This document shows, piece after piece, positions 51,072-59,890 of a stretch of 64,000 bases of DNA. The notes under the pieces were generated by a model. That model was not told where the DNA came from. It did not search any database and worked only from the letters and a program-made list of their open reading frames with translations. The DNA is from Terriglobia bacterium. GTDB lineage: Bacteria > Acidobacteriota > Terriglobia > Terriglobales > Acidobacteriaceae. Numbering within the stretch: position 1 is the first letter of the stretch; each line of letters begins with the position of its first letter. The stretch lies in assembly GCA_020073215.1 (NCBI GenBank), contig JAIQFO010000004.1:62001-126000 (forward strand). The letters are read 5' to 3'. Position numbers and translations under genes: made by a program.

Positions 51072-51091
51072 GTAGTGGCAGTTCAACGTCT

Positions 51092-52687
51092 CTAAATGCA
51101 GCTGGGAAACTTGAACGAAGCGATCCGGGTGCTCCAATTAAACGACCCGTTGCTCTTCAAATATTCCTGCGTATACCAGAAGGTGCAATCGTCCGCCGGG
51201 TCCACGCTCAAGCTGCTGTAGTCTCCCCAGCGATGCAGCGTGCCCGTTTGCGAACCCGAGCCGTTGAACTCGTTAACCTCGGTCTCCAAAGTTCCCGCCG
51301 GATCGGTGGGGACGCGCCCCGTGAACCGAATGGAAGGAATCACCGAGCCACTGGAAACACTGTACCCGACCGCAATGTCTCCAACTTTGTCCATGGCCAT
51401 GCTCCCCATCCAGCGCGAGTTGGTATCCGGCGCGAACGTTCCTTGCTGGCGGATACTCGGAGTCTGGCTGCTGATCCCAATCTCGTACCAGCGCACTCCG
51501 TCTTGCTCCGCTCGCTTGGTTCCTCCGGTCTTAACCGAATGGTTGACGACCAGAGACTCGACCCCGCTGCGGTTGCGATAGGCCAATCGGTACATGACGC
51601 GATCCCCTAGCGAATCCAACTTGTTGTTTGTGCTGGGTTGCGGGACACAGGTGCCACCGCCGCAGGCTTCGGTGAAACTGGCCACGGCCAGCGCGGTAGG
51701 TCCGGTCAGTGTGGTGTTGGCCGGATTCGTGAAATCCACATGGAACTTCCAAACGTTCAGCACGTTGCTCCCAAAGTTAACCATGTAGTTGGGAGAACCG
51801 GCAGGCGGCGCCGTAGATCCATCCAGGTCCGCCGGCAGCACGCCCCCAAAGCTGGTGCTGAGTTGGAAGCACTGCTGCGTAGCCGCCGTACCCGCCAGCA
51901 TGGCCGTACGATCCCAGGCGCAGAGCTTCGCGCCCGCAAACGTAGTGCCATTATTGAAGATGTTGTAAGTCGTGTAGTAAGCGTCCGGCCAAACACCCAG
52001 CTTGGGATAATCGTTGAATCCGGTTCCAAAGCTGAAGGAATACCGGTTGTAAGAGCCGGTCGCGTCCGAGGTGGTGGAGACCGCCACGCACTGCAGATAC
52101 GGAGTGGTGCTCACCGAGAACTGCATGAAGATCCAGCGCTGCGCCGCTTTGTCCCACAGCACAATCGGGTCGCCATCGTTGTTGTTTTGACACCCGCCGC
52201 CAAAACCCGCCCACAGGGTGTTGCCCGCCGTGGGGCCTTTAATCATGCTTCCTGTGGATTTGTCGAACACCGCGAAGGCTTCATTGACCCACTGTACGTA
52301 CTGGGTCGCTCCCACGGAACCGTTCGTATCGGGAGGAGCCGCATTCACCGCGTAGTTGGGAATTCCGACGCCGTCGAAACTCGCGCCCAGCGTGGCATTG
52401 AAAGCGCCGATGCTGGTGGTCTGGAGCGCCTGGTCCGATGCGCTGGTGACCGGCGTATGAGGCCACCTCTTGACCGGATGTTCATGGGGAACCGCGTCCA
52501 GTTCCGGCATTCGGTTGGGAATGTCGCGCAGCGCCGGCGAAACATCGTGGTGGACGGCGGCCTGAACCTCAACCCGCGGATTCTGCACCCCGGGGTTGTT
52601 CGCAGCCTGGGCGAAGATGCCGAACGTGAGCATCAGGAAGAAGATGAAGCTGTGCACAAGCACAGATGTGGCCTTGGAAGTTCGCAT
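51092..52687 (-). CDS. Large secreted protein, unknown function
   Basis: About 531 residues from the ATG at 52687. A signal peptide (S-F-I-F-F-L-M-L-T-F-G-I-F-A-Q-A) is followed by a beta-rich, Asn/Thr/Gly/Ser-rich body with many short aromatic motifs (W-V-N-E-A-F-A-V-F-D-K, L-W-D-K-A-A-Q-R-W-I-F-M-Q-F, R-W-G-D-Y-S-S-L-S-V-D-P), which suggest a beta-propeller or adhesin-like fold. Similar long secreted proteins are frequent in Acidobacteriota. No enzymatic motif is identified. A strong terminator follows. Confidence 0.75.
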   Translation of the reverse strand: MRTSKATSVLVHSFIFFLMLTFGIFAQAANNPGVQNPRVEVQAAVHHDVSPALRDIPNRMPELDAVPHEHPVKRWPHTPVTSASDQALQTTSIGAFNATLGASFDGVGIPNYAVNAAPPDTNGSVGATQYVQWVNEAFAVFDKSTGSMIKGPTAGNTLWAGFGGGCQNNNDGDPIVLWDKAAQRWIFMQFSVSTTPYLQCVAVSTTSDATGSYNRYSFSFGTGFNDYPKLGVWPDAYYTTYNIFNNGTTFAGAKLCAWDRTAMLAGTAATQQCFQLSTSFGGVLPADLDGSTAPPAGSPNYMVNFGSNVLNVWKFHVDFTNPANTTLTGPTALAVASFTEACGGGTCVPQPSTNNKLDSLGDRVMYRLAYRNRSGVESLVVNHSVKTGGTKRAEQDGVRWYEIGISSQTPSIRQQGTFAPDTNSRWMGSMAMDKVGDIAVGYSVSSGSVIPSIRFTGRVPTDPAGTLETEVNEFNGSGSQTGTLHRWGDYSSLSVDPADDCTFWYTQEYLKSNGSFNWSTRIASFKFPSCI

Positions 52688-52868
52688 TCGACATAGCCTC
52701 ACGAGTGAATTTTGTCTTTTCTTGCTGACCGGGGACGGGAACAGCAGAAGCCGAGTAGGACGTGCTGGAATAGACACATGCCCCGGAGTCACCCCTCACT
52801 AAACTGGAAAGAAGCTACCAGCGCCGCTTTCCGCCTGTCAATGGGAAATTAGTTCTATATAGATCTGT

Positions 52869-52957
52869 GCGTAGGGACAGCCGCCCTCGCCGGGGTCCCC
52901 AGAACGCGCGCTTTTCGCGGGCTGGGAGGGTCAGCTGTCCAGCCGAGCGAAGCTCTG
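52869..52957. repeat. Palindromic element with nested insert
   Basis: GCGTAGGGACAGCCGCCCTCG, then an insert with CCGGGGTCCCC, GCGCGCTTTTCGCGG and GGGAGGG, then AGCTGTCC and GCCGAGCGAAGCTCTGG. The insert is in the loop of the first hairpin. The rest of 52688-53169 has no gene. Confidence 0.75.
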
Positions 52958-53169
52958 GATTCGGTACAACCCGCGTGATTCTTCGCTACCCCCGGGTCCC
53001 TGAGGCCGCCTCTGTCAAGCTTGACATTTCAATCGGGACGAAATGGGGTCCGGTCGAACTCCCATGGGCTAAGTCCTTATTCCAGAATACATTGATATAA
53101 AAGCCCGTCAGGGACCACCCTAACTAGGCTCCAGCCGAGAAAAATATTCTTTAGGGGGCTGGACTCGCC

Positions 53170-54342
53170 CTATTTCCCCTTCAACATCCCTACCACCCTG
53201 TCAAAATCCTCCAGCGTCCCGTACTCAATCGTGATCTTCCCTTTTCCCTTCCGATCCCGGATCCGCACCCTCATCCCCAGCACCATCTCCAGCGACCGCT
53301 GCGCCGCCCGCACATTCGGATCCACCCAGCGCGCGCCGGTTTGCCGCCGTTCTTCCGAGACGCCTGCGGGGACATCGATGTTCATGATCATTTCTGTAAG
53401 CAGCGCCACCGACATCTTCTTTGTGATCGCCACTTTCGCCACTTTCAAAATCTGGCCCTCGTCGCGCAACGAGAGCAGCAGACGCGCATGACTGTATGCC
53501 AGGTCCCCCTTCCGCAGCGCCATTAGAACCGTCGGCGGCAGTTTCAGCAGGCGCAGATAATTTGAGACCTGCTCACGTGACACTCCCACGCGTTTCCCAA
53601 TTTCTTCCTGGGTCATCTGAAATTCCGTGCTCAGGTTGGCGAAGGCCGCAGCCTGTTCCAGGCAGTGCAGATCCTGCCGCTGCAGATTCTCGACCAGCGT
53701 CATCTCCGCCGCCTGCTGCTCCGAGACCCGCTTCACGATCGCCGGGATCGTCGTCTTCCCGGCCATTTTCGACGCGCGGAAACGCCGCTCCCCCAGGATC
53801 AGGATGTAGCGTTGCTTGCTCTCGGGATGTAGCCCTCCGGGGCGCACCGGTCGCGGCCGAACAACAACCGGCTGCAATACGCCCTGTGCCTGGATGGAGC
53901 CGGCCAGGTCCCCGAGGGCTATCGGGTCGAATTCCTGCCGCGTCTGATGCGGATTCCCGTCGATCTTATCGAGGGCTAGCTCAAAAGCGTGTTCACCGTC
54001 GGGCGCGGGCCCAGCAGCCGCGGCCTGCAACTCGTTGACGACTTCAGGTGGAGTGACGGGCGTCCCCGCCGGTCCCCCGTCAGCAACCGAAGAAAGGTCG
54101 GAAGGATAAGATGACGTGGAGGAACTGGGAGAAGATGATTCGGGTGCACCATCCCTCCGCGTACTTTGCGGAAGGGTGGGAGCGGCGGGAGGAAGTGTTG
54201 GCGATGCTCGAACCACCCGCGGTCCCGGCAACAGAGACTCCAGCCCCCGCCCCAGGGCCCGCCGCTTCTCCGCCACTTTCTCGTGAGCTTTCTCGCTTCC
54301 AGGCTTAGGGGTTGTATCCGCCGCCGCATTTGATGTGGTCAT
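53170..54342 (-). CDS. parB: Chromosome partitioning protein ParB
   Basis: About 390 residues from an ATG at 54342 with GGGGAGA upstream; a TTG at 54345 is adjacent. N-terminal R-R-A-L-G-R-G-L-E-S-L-L-P, then a long disordered segment, then the ParB CTPase/DNA-binding core: Q-A-Q-G-V-L-Q-P-V-V-V-R, G-E-R-R-F-R-A-S, the helix-turn-helix E-I-G-K-R-V-G-V-S-R-E-Q-V-S-N-Y-L-R-L-L-K-L-P, and a C-terminal dimer domain. It spreads from parS sites. Residues about 54-66 are encoded by a palindromic element of the CCACCCTTCCGCG family, in the disordered linker. Confidence 0.95.
   Translation of the reverse strand: MTTSNAAADTTPKPGSEKAHEKVAEKRRALGRGLESLLPGPRVVRASPTLPPAAPTLPQSTRRDGAPESSSPSSSTSSYPSDLSSVADGGPAGTPVTPPEVVNELQAAAAGPAPDGEHAFELALDKIDGNPHQTRQEFDPIALGDLAGSIQAQGVLQPVVVRPRPVRPGGLHPESKQRYILILGERRFRASKMAGKTTIPAIVKRVSEQQAAEMTLVENLQRQDLHCLEQAAAFANLSTEFQMTQEEIGKRVGVSREQVSNYLRLLKLPPTVLMALRKGDLAYSHARLLLSLRDEGQILKVAKVAITKKMSVALLTEMIMNIDVPAGVSEERRQTGARWVDPNVRAAQRSLEMVLGMRVRIRDRKGKGKITIEYGTLEDFDRVVGMLKGK
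54147..54182. repeat. Second-family palindrome inside parB
   Basis: CCATCCCTCCGCG, TACTT, TGCGGAAGGGTGGG. It is in frame in parB and read P-T-L-P-Q-S-T-R-R-D-G-A, matching the [13 protein letters not shown] of yidD in frame and strand. Confidence 0.8.
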
Positions 54343-54410
54343 CAAGTAATCTCCCCGGTCTGTCTATACTCGTAATACATCGATTAACATAAATATTTAC
54401 ATCTATAAAT

Positions 54411-55205
54411 CTAAGCTGCTTCCCCCGGCCCGCTCGCCACTTTCGCTTGCCGGTCCAGGATCTCCTTTGCCAGCCGTATGTAACTCTCCGCACCGCGCGA
54501 CCGCACGTCATACACCAGCGCCGGCTGCCCGTGGCTCGGAGCCTCTGCCAGTCGTATGTTCCGCGGAATCGTCGTGGCGCACATCTTCTCGCCAAAATAC
54601 TTCCTTAACTCCTCCGCTACTTGCTGTGCCAGGTTCGTACGCTCGTCGAACATCGTGATCACCACGCCCTCAACCGTTAGCGCCGGATTCAGGTCCACTC
54701 GTATTCGCTCTATGGTATCCAGCAGTTCCGACACACCCTCGAGCGCGAAGTATTCCGCCTGCATCGGGATCAGCACTCCATCCGCGGCGACCAGCGCGTT
54801 CAGCGTGAGCAGATCCAGCGCCGGCGGACAGTCTAGTACGATGAACTGAAAGCGCTCGCGCAAACTCGCGAGTGCATCCCGCAGACGATACTCGCGCCGT
54901 TCCGCAGCCACCAATTCCAAGTTGGCACCGATCAAATTCTTATGCGATGGAATCAACCATAGTTGTTCGAGCGTGGTCAACTGCAATGCCTCCTCGGCTG
55001 CGGCCACGCCTATCATCACGTCGTAGGTGCTGATGCGCTCCGGATCTTTCACCAGGCCAAGACCGCTGGTGGAGTTGGACTGCGGATCGCAGTCCACCAG
55101 CAGGGTGTTAACCTCGGCGGCGGCGAGGGAGGCGGCAAGGTTGATGGCGGTCGTGGTCTTGCCGACGCCACCCTTCTGATTGGCAACCGCGATGACACGT
55201 CCCAT
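54411..55205 (-). CDS. parA: Chromosome partitioning ATPase ParA
   Basis: About 264 residues from the ATG at 55205 (M-G-R-V-I-A-V-A-N-Q-K-G-G-V-G-K-T-T). The deviant Walker A K-G-G-V-G-K-T-T-T is complete, with D-C-D-P-Q-S-N-S-T, V-L-D-C-P-P-A and the Q-A-E-Y-F-A-L-E-G block of Soj-type proteins. ParA dimers bind nucleoid DNA and move ParB-parS complexes. parB follows in the same direction. Longer upstream frames run through parS and are not coding. Confidence 0.95.
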   Translation of the reverse strand: MGRVIAVANQKGGVGKTTTAINLAASLAAAEVNTLLVDCDPQSNSTSGLGLVKDPERISTYDVMIGVAAAEEALQLTTLEQLWLIPSHKNLIGANLELVAAERREYRLRDALASLRERFQFIVLDCPPALDLLTLNALVAADGVLIPMQAEYFALEGVSELLDTIERIRVDLNPALTVEGVVITMFDERTNLAQQVAEELRKYFGEKMCATTIPRNIRLAEAPSHGQPALVYDVRSRGAESYIRLAKEILDRQAKVASGPGEAA

Positions 55206-55290
55206 GATTTTTGTTTTCTGGTGTAGCGCGTCAGAATATGCGAACGCGCCGGCGAAATCAATGCCAGGCTTTTGTGCAAAACGCGCCGAG

Positions 55291-55306
55291 CGTTTCACGT
55301 GAAACC
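55291..55306. promoter_or_regulatory. parS site 1
   Basis: CGTTTCACGTGAAACC: the central 14 bases match the ParB-binding parS palindrome GTTTCACGTGAAAC exactly. Confidence 0.92.
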
Positions 55307-55339
55307 ATTCGGCAAAAGGTTCGCGCCACACGCACCATG

Positions 55340-55355
55340 TGTTTCACATGAAACT
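55340..55355. promoter_or_regulatory. parS site 2
   Basis: TGTTTCACATGAAACT: one central substitution against the parS palindrome. Confidence 0.85.
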
Positions 55356-55416
55356 CACCACGATCCAGTTGATTGTGGCGGTATAGATGATTATCGGACT
55401 TGCAGAATGGAAGAGT

Positions 55417-55432
55417 TGTTTCACGTGAGACA
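55417..55432. promoter_or_regulatory. parS site 3
   Basis: TGTTTCACGTGAGACA: one substitution in the right arm. Confidence 0.85.
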
Positions 55433-55554
55433 CTATTTCCGGTGCAGTACAGTAATCGCTACTTGTTAAGATTATTACCACTTAATAGGCAATTTAGCCG
55501 TTGATATTGGAAATGTTTTCCACTTTTGTCTATTTAGTTAGATTATTTTACCAC
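55433..55554. other. AT-rich segment between parS sites and rsmG, possible origin part
   Basis: Clearly AT-richer than its surroundings, with three related words TTACCACTTAA, TTTTCCACTTTT and TTACCACTTAT. They resemble GTTTTCCACT words in the dnaA-dnaN gap. A replication-origin role next to rsmG-parA is conceivable but not established. Confidence 0.35.
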
Positions 55555-56241
55555 TTATCTTAGTGAACCAATTGACAAGATTCTCCTTTGTGATTGGGGG
55601 ACTGGTATAGGTGGCTGCCAGCTCAAGGCGGTCAACGCCTGGACCTGAGGGACCTGGTCGGACCCTATGAGCAATGCCAGGGTCGCGTTTGGCGCAAGAA
55701 AAGCTAACGCATAGCGGAGGACGGCATCGAACCGTTCCACCGCTCGGAGGGTGACTACTTCGGCTCGGGCGAAGCCGGGGCGGAAAGCCAGGGTCTCGAC
55801 TCGATCGGCAATTACATTGATATCGGTCAATGTAAGTATGCGGGCCACCTCGCGGAGGAAGGCGACCTTCTTGTGATTCGATTCGATCAGCGTCAGGTGG
55901 ATGTGGGGAGCCCAGAGCTTCAGGGGAACAGCGGGGAATCCGGCACCGGAGCCAATGTCGAAGACGTGGGGCGGATTGACGGGAGTCGCTTGAGCGGGGT
56001 CGGAAAGCGCGGGCGTGGGCACCCGCGCCATGCTGGTGGGGAAGAGATGACGCGCCATAAACAACGACTCGCCGAAGTGTCGGGTTACGATTTCTTCTTC
56101 TTGGCGGATGGCGGTCAAGTTGATGCGGGCGTTCCAGCGTTGTATTAGATCGATGTATATCGATATTTGATCGAGCCGGGATGGGGGCAGCGGTTGTTCG
56201 AGGAAAGGTTCGAGAAGGGTGGCGATGCGGGCAATGTCCAT
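55555..56241 (-). CDS. rsmG: 16S rRNA methyltransferase RsmG (GidB)
   Basis: About 228 residues. Family blocks: R-I-N-L-T-A-I-R near residue 40, R-H-F-G-E-S-L, F-D-I-G-S-G-A-G-F-P-A-V-P-L (SAM site), V-A-F-L-R-E-V-A and the C-terminal A-R-A-E-V-V-T-L-R-A. RsmG makes the 7-methylguanosine at 16S position 527. About 25 extra residues before the SAM motif (A-R-V-P-T-P-A-L-S-D) contain a GCGGGTGCCCACGCCCGC hairpin in the DNA and may be a further palindromic insertion. parA-parB follow. Confidence 0.93.
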   Translation of the reverse strand: MDIARIATLLEPFLEQPLPPSRLDQISIYIDLIQRWNARINLTAIRQEEEIVTRHFGESLFMARHLFPTSMARVPTPALSDPAQATPVNPPHVFDIGSGAGFPAVPLKLWAPHIHLTLIESNHKKVAFLREVARILTLTDINVIADRVETLAFRPGFARAEVVTLRAVERFDAVLRYALAFLAPNATLALLIGSDQVPQVQALTALSWQPPIPVPQSQRRILSIGSLR

Positions 56242-56316
56242 ATTGTGCCGTTTCTTACAAGATACCGGTGCCGCGAGAATTGCTCGATTGACTTCACCTT
56301 AACAGGAGAGACTCTC

Positions 56317-56675
56317 ATGTTTAAGACGCGTGTTGCGATTTTCTTGATGATGGCGCTATCCCTTCTGCTGTTGGCAACCGTGGCGGCGCAGGACGCTGGG
56401 CAGTTTGTGATTCTCAACGCGCAATATGGCAACGAGCGCAACCATGTTGACGTAACCAAACGATTGAAAGACCTGGCGCGGCGCGACCGGCCGTTTCGGA
56501 TCAGCGACGGATCGATGGCCGCAGATCCGGATCGCGGGCACGCGATAACAAGGGGGGCATCAGTCTCGGCAGCAAGAGCAACCTGCTCGTTCCCGAACCC
56601 GGCACCTTGGGATTGTTAGGTACGGGCCTGCTCGGCCTGGCTGGAACCATCCGCCGCAAGCTGTTTAGTGCGTAA
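56317..56675 (+). pseudogene. PEP-CTERM small protein, frameshifted at a G6 run
   Basis: The ATG at 56317 follows AGGAGA and starts a product with a signal peptide and F-V-I-L-N-A-Q-Y-G-N-E-R-N-H-V-D-V-T, typical of a small Acidobacteriota PEP-CTERM family. The frame is lost after about 80 codons at six Gs (56552-56557). In the other frame, reached by adding one G, follows V-P-E-P-G-T-L-G-L-L-G-T-G-L-L, a hydrophobic helix and R-R-K, a complete PEP-CTERM sorting tail with stop at 56675. The core between looks shortened. Either a decayed gene, a sequencing error or a variable G tract. No exosortase is in the window. Confidence 0.75.
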
Positions 56676-56868
56676 CTTGATGAAACTCCCTCTCGCTGGG
56701 TGAACCTGGTTTCCTCTCTGGGGACGGGTTCCGATTCTTTGTGGCTAATCTAACTCCGTGCTGAAGGAATTCGGTTTCCCGTCAGAATTTCGCTTTGCAA
56801 AACTGACCCACTACCAAAAATTGAGGGTGCGCCTGTCTAGCGCGGGGTGGCGTGCGATACTGAAATAT

Positions 56869-57258
56869 ATGACATTGCAGGGTTCCACGCCCCGTGCCGG
56901 GAACGACCCCAAGTCGGTGGTGATTCATCTGACGACGGGGACGGGGGTCGAGATTGAGTGGAAGGACGGGCACCGCTCCGTCTATACGTTTGCGTTTTTG
57001 CGGGACGCTTGTCCCTGCGCGCTGTGCGAGGAGGAGCGGACGAAATCGGGACGAAAGGCGGGCGAAGCGGCGAAACTGGCGCCCGGAGCCCTGCCGATGT
57101 TCAAGCCGGCGATGAAAGCCTTGTCGGCGGAGGCGGTGGGCAAGTACGCGCTGAAGTTTTCGTGGAACGACAAACACGATCTGGGAATTTATTCCTGGTT
57201 TTACCTGCGGGAAGTTTGCCCTTGCGGGGAGTGCGCGCGGACCCGTACGCGCGTTTGA
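56869..57258 (+). CDS. DUF971 protein
   Basis: About 129 residues from the ATG at 56869; upstream extension lacks support. DUF971 features: W-K-D-G-H-R-S-V-Y-T-F-A-F-L-R-D-A-C-P-C-A-L-C and Y-S-W-F-Y-L-R-E-V-C-P-C-G-E-C, with two C-P-C-x-x-C clusters that may bind metal. Related to the N-terminal domain of gamma-butyrobetaine hydroxylase. Links to iron-sulfur cluster use have been suggested for the family. A cobalamin riboswitch follows. Confidence 0.85.
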   Translation: MTLQGSTPRAGNDPKSVVIHLTTGTGVEIEWKDGHRSVYTFAFLRDACPCALCEEERTKSGRKAGEAAKLAPGALPMFKPAMKALSAEAVGKYALKFSWNDKHDLGIYSWFYLREVCPCGECARTRTRV

Positions 57259-57319
57259 CATTGCATTGGCGCGCCCGGTAGATTGACTGGGCTGCGGTTT
57301 TTGTTCTTTCTCAAAATTA

Positions 57320-57540
57320 GGTTCGCGCATGATCGTAGGCCAGCAACACGCTGGGCTATGGGAAGCGGGTGCGAATCCCGCGCTGCCGCGCAACTGTAAG
57401 CGAGGAAATCGCGACTGGCCACTGGGGACAACCTTAAAAGGAAAACCTGGGAAGGCCCGTCGTAGCAGTCGGATGTTGGGCTAAAGCTCATTCGAGTGGA
57501 GGGCTCACATCCTGACTCGCAAGCCAGGAGACCGGCGTGA
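57320..57540 (+). promoter_or_regulatory. Cobalamin (B12) riboswitch
   Basis: Contains GGGAAGCGGGTGCGAATCCC, GCGCTGCCGCGCAACTGTAA (57361-57399 region) and the B12 box AAGCCAGGAGACCGGC (57521-57536). These are the invariant parts of the AdoCbl aptamer. It stands immediately before a TonB-dependent receptor with its Shine-Dalgarno at 57571. Confidence 0.95.
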
Positions 57541-57581
57541 ACCATCCCCACCCACCCTTTCGCGTGATAAAGGAGATGTGC

Positions 57582-59816
57582 ATGCGCTGTTCTCGGGTTT
57601 TCGCCAGTATCTTTTTTCTGCTCGCTAGCTTTTCGTCAACCGTCTTTCTGTCAAGCAACGCTTCCGCCGAAATCAAACTCAGAGTTGTCGACCCTCAAGA
57701 CGCAGCGGTCGCCGGCGCGCAAGTGCAACTGTTGCAGTTGGGAAGGCCTGCGCCCGTGGCCCTGCAAAACACGTCCAGCGAAGGATCCGTCACCTTTCGC
57801 GAGACGGCATCAAGCTCCTATCGTGTCCAAGTCCTTGCTCCGGGCTTCGCAGTTGAGATTGTAGACCTGTCACAAGAGGGCCTTTTGCAAGCAAGAGATG
57901 GCACGATCACGATCAGACTCCGCCTGGCCCCTGCAGCGGAAACCGTGGTCGTAACTGCGACCCGCACGCCCCTACCTACGCAGGAAACAGGCGCCAGCAT
58001 TTCGCTTCTAAGCGGAGGTGCGCTCGATACCATGCGGCCGACTTCTGGCGCCGATACTCTGCGCTTCCTGCCGGGAGCGGTTGTGAACACCTCCGGGCAG
58101 CGCGGCGGAATCTCGTCGCTGTTTGTTCGTGGCGGCGACTCCACTTACAACAAAATGATTGTCGATGGAGTGGTCATCAATGAACCCGGCGGCACTTTTG
58201 ACTTTGGCACACTGCCCATGGCGCAAGCGGATCGTCTGGAATTCATGCGGGGTGCACAGAGCACTTTGTATGGCACCGATGCCATGTCGAGCGTGATCCA
58301 GGTGTGGTCGCGTGCGGGCAGCACGCGAGTCCCTGAACTCCGATTTGGCGCCGATGGAGGGAATTTTGGAACAGCCACCGGCTACGCATCCCTGGCGGGC
58401 GCCCACGGACGCTTCGACTACAATTTCTTTGGCAACCAGTTCAATACCAACGGTCAGGGCATCAATAACCATTACTCGGACTCGCTGGCAGGCGCGAACG
58501 TCGGCATGGCAATCAACGACGAAGTTGTGCTGCGAGTGCGAGTGCGCCACTCCAACAGCCACACCGGTCTGCCCGGGGAATGGGACTTTAACGGCGATCC
58601 GCTCGAGCCACCCGATCCCAACGAATGGTCGCAACTAAACAATATTCTGGGGAGCGCAGAACTCAGCATCAACGCGCCTTCCGGGTGGCAACACCGTCTT
58701 ACTGGCTTCGACTACCTTTACCGCTACAACGAACTGAACCTCACTGGAGATCCTGCCCGAATTTTTGACGGTCCGTCGCATGAAGTCGACCGCATTAACC
58801 GCGGGGGATTTGAATACCAGGGCGACTATTCCGAACGAACTTGGACCCACAGCACTTTTGGTTATCGTGTCGAGAATGAAAACGGTTTTGTGGGGGACAT
58901 AAGTTCCAACCCTTTAGGACAAACTCACGGGCAACGCCTGAATCAGGACGTATATGGCCAGCAACTGTTCACCTTCGGGAGATTGTCACTGATCGGTGGC
59001 GCACGCTTGTTGCACAGTAGCGCTTTCGGCAACACCGCCGCGCCGCGCTTCGCAGCTACCTTTTTGGCGTTGCGCGGAGGAGAGATATTCTCGGGAACTC
59101 GCCTGCATTTCTCCTACGCTGGGGGATTCAAAGAGCCGCGCCTGGAAGAAACGTTTGCGGGGCCGCCATTTTCCATGCCCAATCCTGGTTTAAAACCCGA
59201 ACGAGCTCGCTTCTTCGAGACTGGGATCCACCAGAGTCTATGGGGGGGCAAGTACGCCCTCAGCGCCACTTACTTTCACAATCTCTTCTATGACCGCATC
59301 GACTACTCGGTCGATCCCACCACTTTCATCGGGCAGTACGTGAACGTGGATAAGTCCTTTGCTCAAGGCGCCGAGTTTGAGTTCCAGGGAAAAATTAGGT
59401 CGAAGCTGTCTTTGAACGCCGCTTACACCTATACCTCCGCGGAAATATTAGAAGCTCCGTTTTGTACCCCCGCCAACTTCTGCGATCCCGAGTTAGCTGC
59501 GGGACAACCCCTCTTGCGCCGTCCCAAGCATTCGGCGACAGCCCTCTTCACCTATCTCGGAACCCGCTGGGGCGCGAACTTGGGCGGAAGTTTTGTGGGT
59601 AGGCGTTCGGACGACGATTTTCTTGGCTTCGGTATCAACCATGCTGCCGGCTACGCGCGCGTCGACCTGGGTGGCTGGTACGCGATCAATTCGCGGATGA
59701 CGGCATACGCGAATGTCGAGAACGCGCTCAATGACCATTACAACGAAGTGGTGGGATATCCGGCGCTGACGGCCAACTTTCGCGCCGGCCTCAGGTTTCG
59801 TATCGGAGGAGAGTGA
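57582..59816 (+). CDS. TonB-dependent receptor, probable B12 transporter
   Basis: About 744 residues from the ATG at 57582, six bases after AGGAG; an ATG at 57576 is too close. Signal peptide, then a carboxypeptidase-regulatory-like domain (I-K-L-R-V-V-D-P-Q-D-A-A-V-A-G-A), then a TonB plug (V-V-V-T-A-T-R-T-P, F-V-R-G-G-D-S) and a 22-strand barrel ending N-F-R-A-G-L-R-F-R-I-G-G. The TonB-box-like part is before the plug. Regulation by a B12 riboswitch points to cobalamin or cobinamide uptake (BtuB-like role). Confidence 0.93.
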   Translation: MRCSRVFASIFFLLASFSSTVFLSSNASAEIKLRVVDPQDAAVAGAQVQLLQLGRPAPVALQNTSSEGSVTFRETASSSYRVQVLAPGFAVEIVDLSQEGLLQARDGTITIRLRLAPAAETVVVTATRTPLPTQETGASISLLSGGALDTMRPTSGADTLRFLPGAVVNTSGQRGGISSLFVRGGDSTYNKMIVDGVVINEPGGTFDFGTLPMAQADRLEFMRGAQSTLYGTDAMSSVIQVWSRAGSTRVPELRFGADGGNFGTATGYASLAGAHGRFDYNFFGNQFNTNGQGINNHYSDSLAGANVGMAINDEVVLRVRVRHSNSHTGLPGEWDFNGDPLEPPDPNEWSQLNNILGSAELSINAPSGWQHRLTGFDYLYRYNELNLTGDPARIFDGPSHEVDRINRGGFEYQGDYSERTWTHSTFGYRVENENGFVGDISSNPLGQTHGQRLNQDVYGQQLFTFGRLSLIGGARLLHSSAFGNTAAPRFAATFLALRGGEIFSGTRLHFSYAGGFKEPRLEETFAGPPFSMPNPGLKPERARFFETGIHQSLWGGKYALSATYFHNLFYDRIDYSVDPTTFIGQYVNVDKSFAQGAEFEFQGKIRSKLSLNAAYTYTSAEILEAPFCTPANFCDPELAAGQPLLRRPKHSATALFTYLGTRWGANLGGSFVGRRSDDDFLGFGINHAAGYARVDLGGWYAINSRMTAYANVENALNDHYNEVVGYPALTANFRAGLRFRIGGE

Positions 59817-59890
59817 AGGCTCCCCGCTCGTCCTCCACGGTATAACTCACGGTGTGGTCCTCGTGGCAGGTGCCCCGAAGCCGCCCGAGG

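Larger units (their letters stand above)
50744..51091. other. Gene-free region with dispersed repeats
   Basis: Holds the second ~110-bp repeat copy (50825-50930), a short third fragment CCCACTTGTTACTTCCC (50967-50983) and the terminator of the minus-strand gene. Confidence 0.7.

Noticed and set aside
51638-52696. Plus-strand frame of 352 codons
   Set aside because: Antisense to the large secreted protein gene; Arg/Gly/Val-rich shadow.
52867-53100. Plus-strand frame of 77 codons
   Set aside because: Consists mostly of a palindromic element; no start signal.
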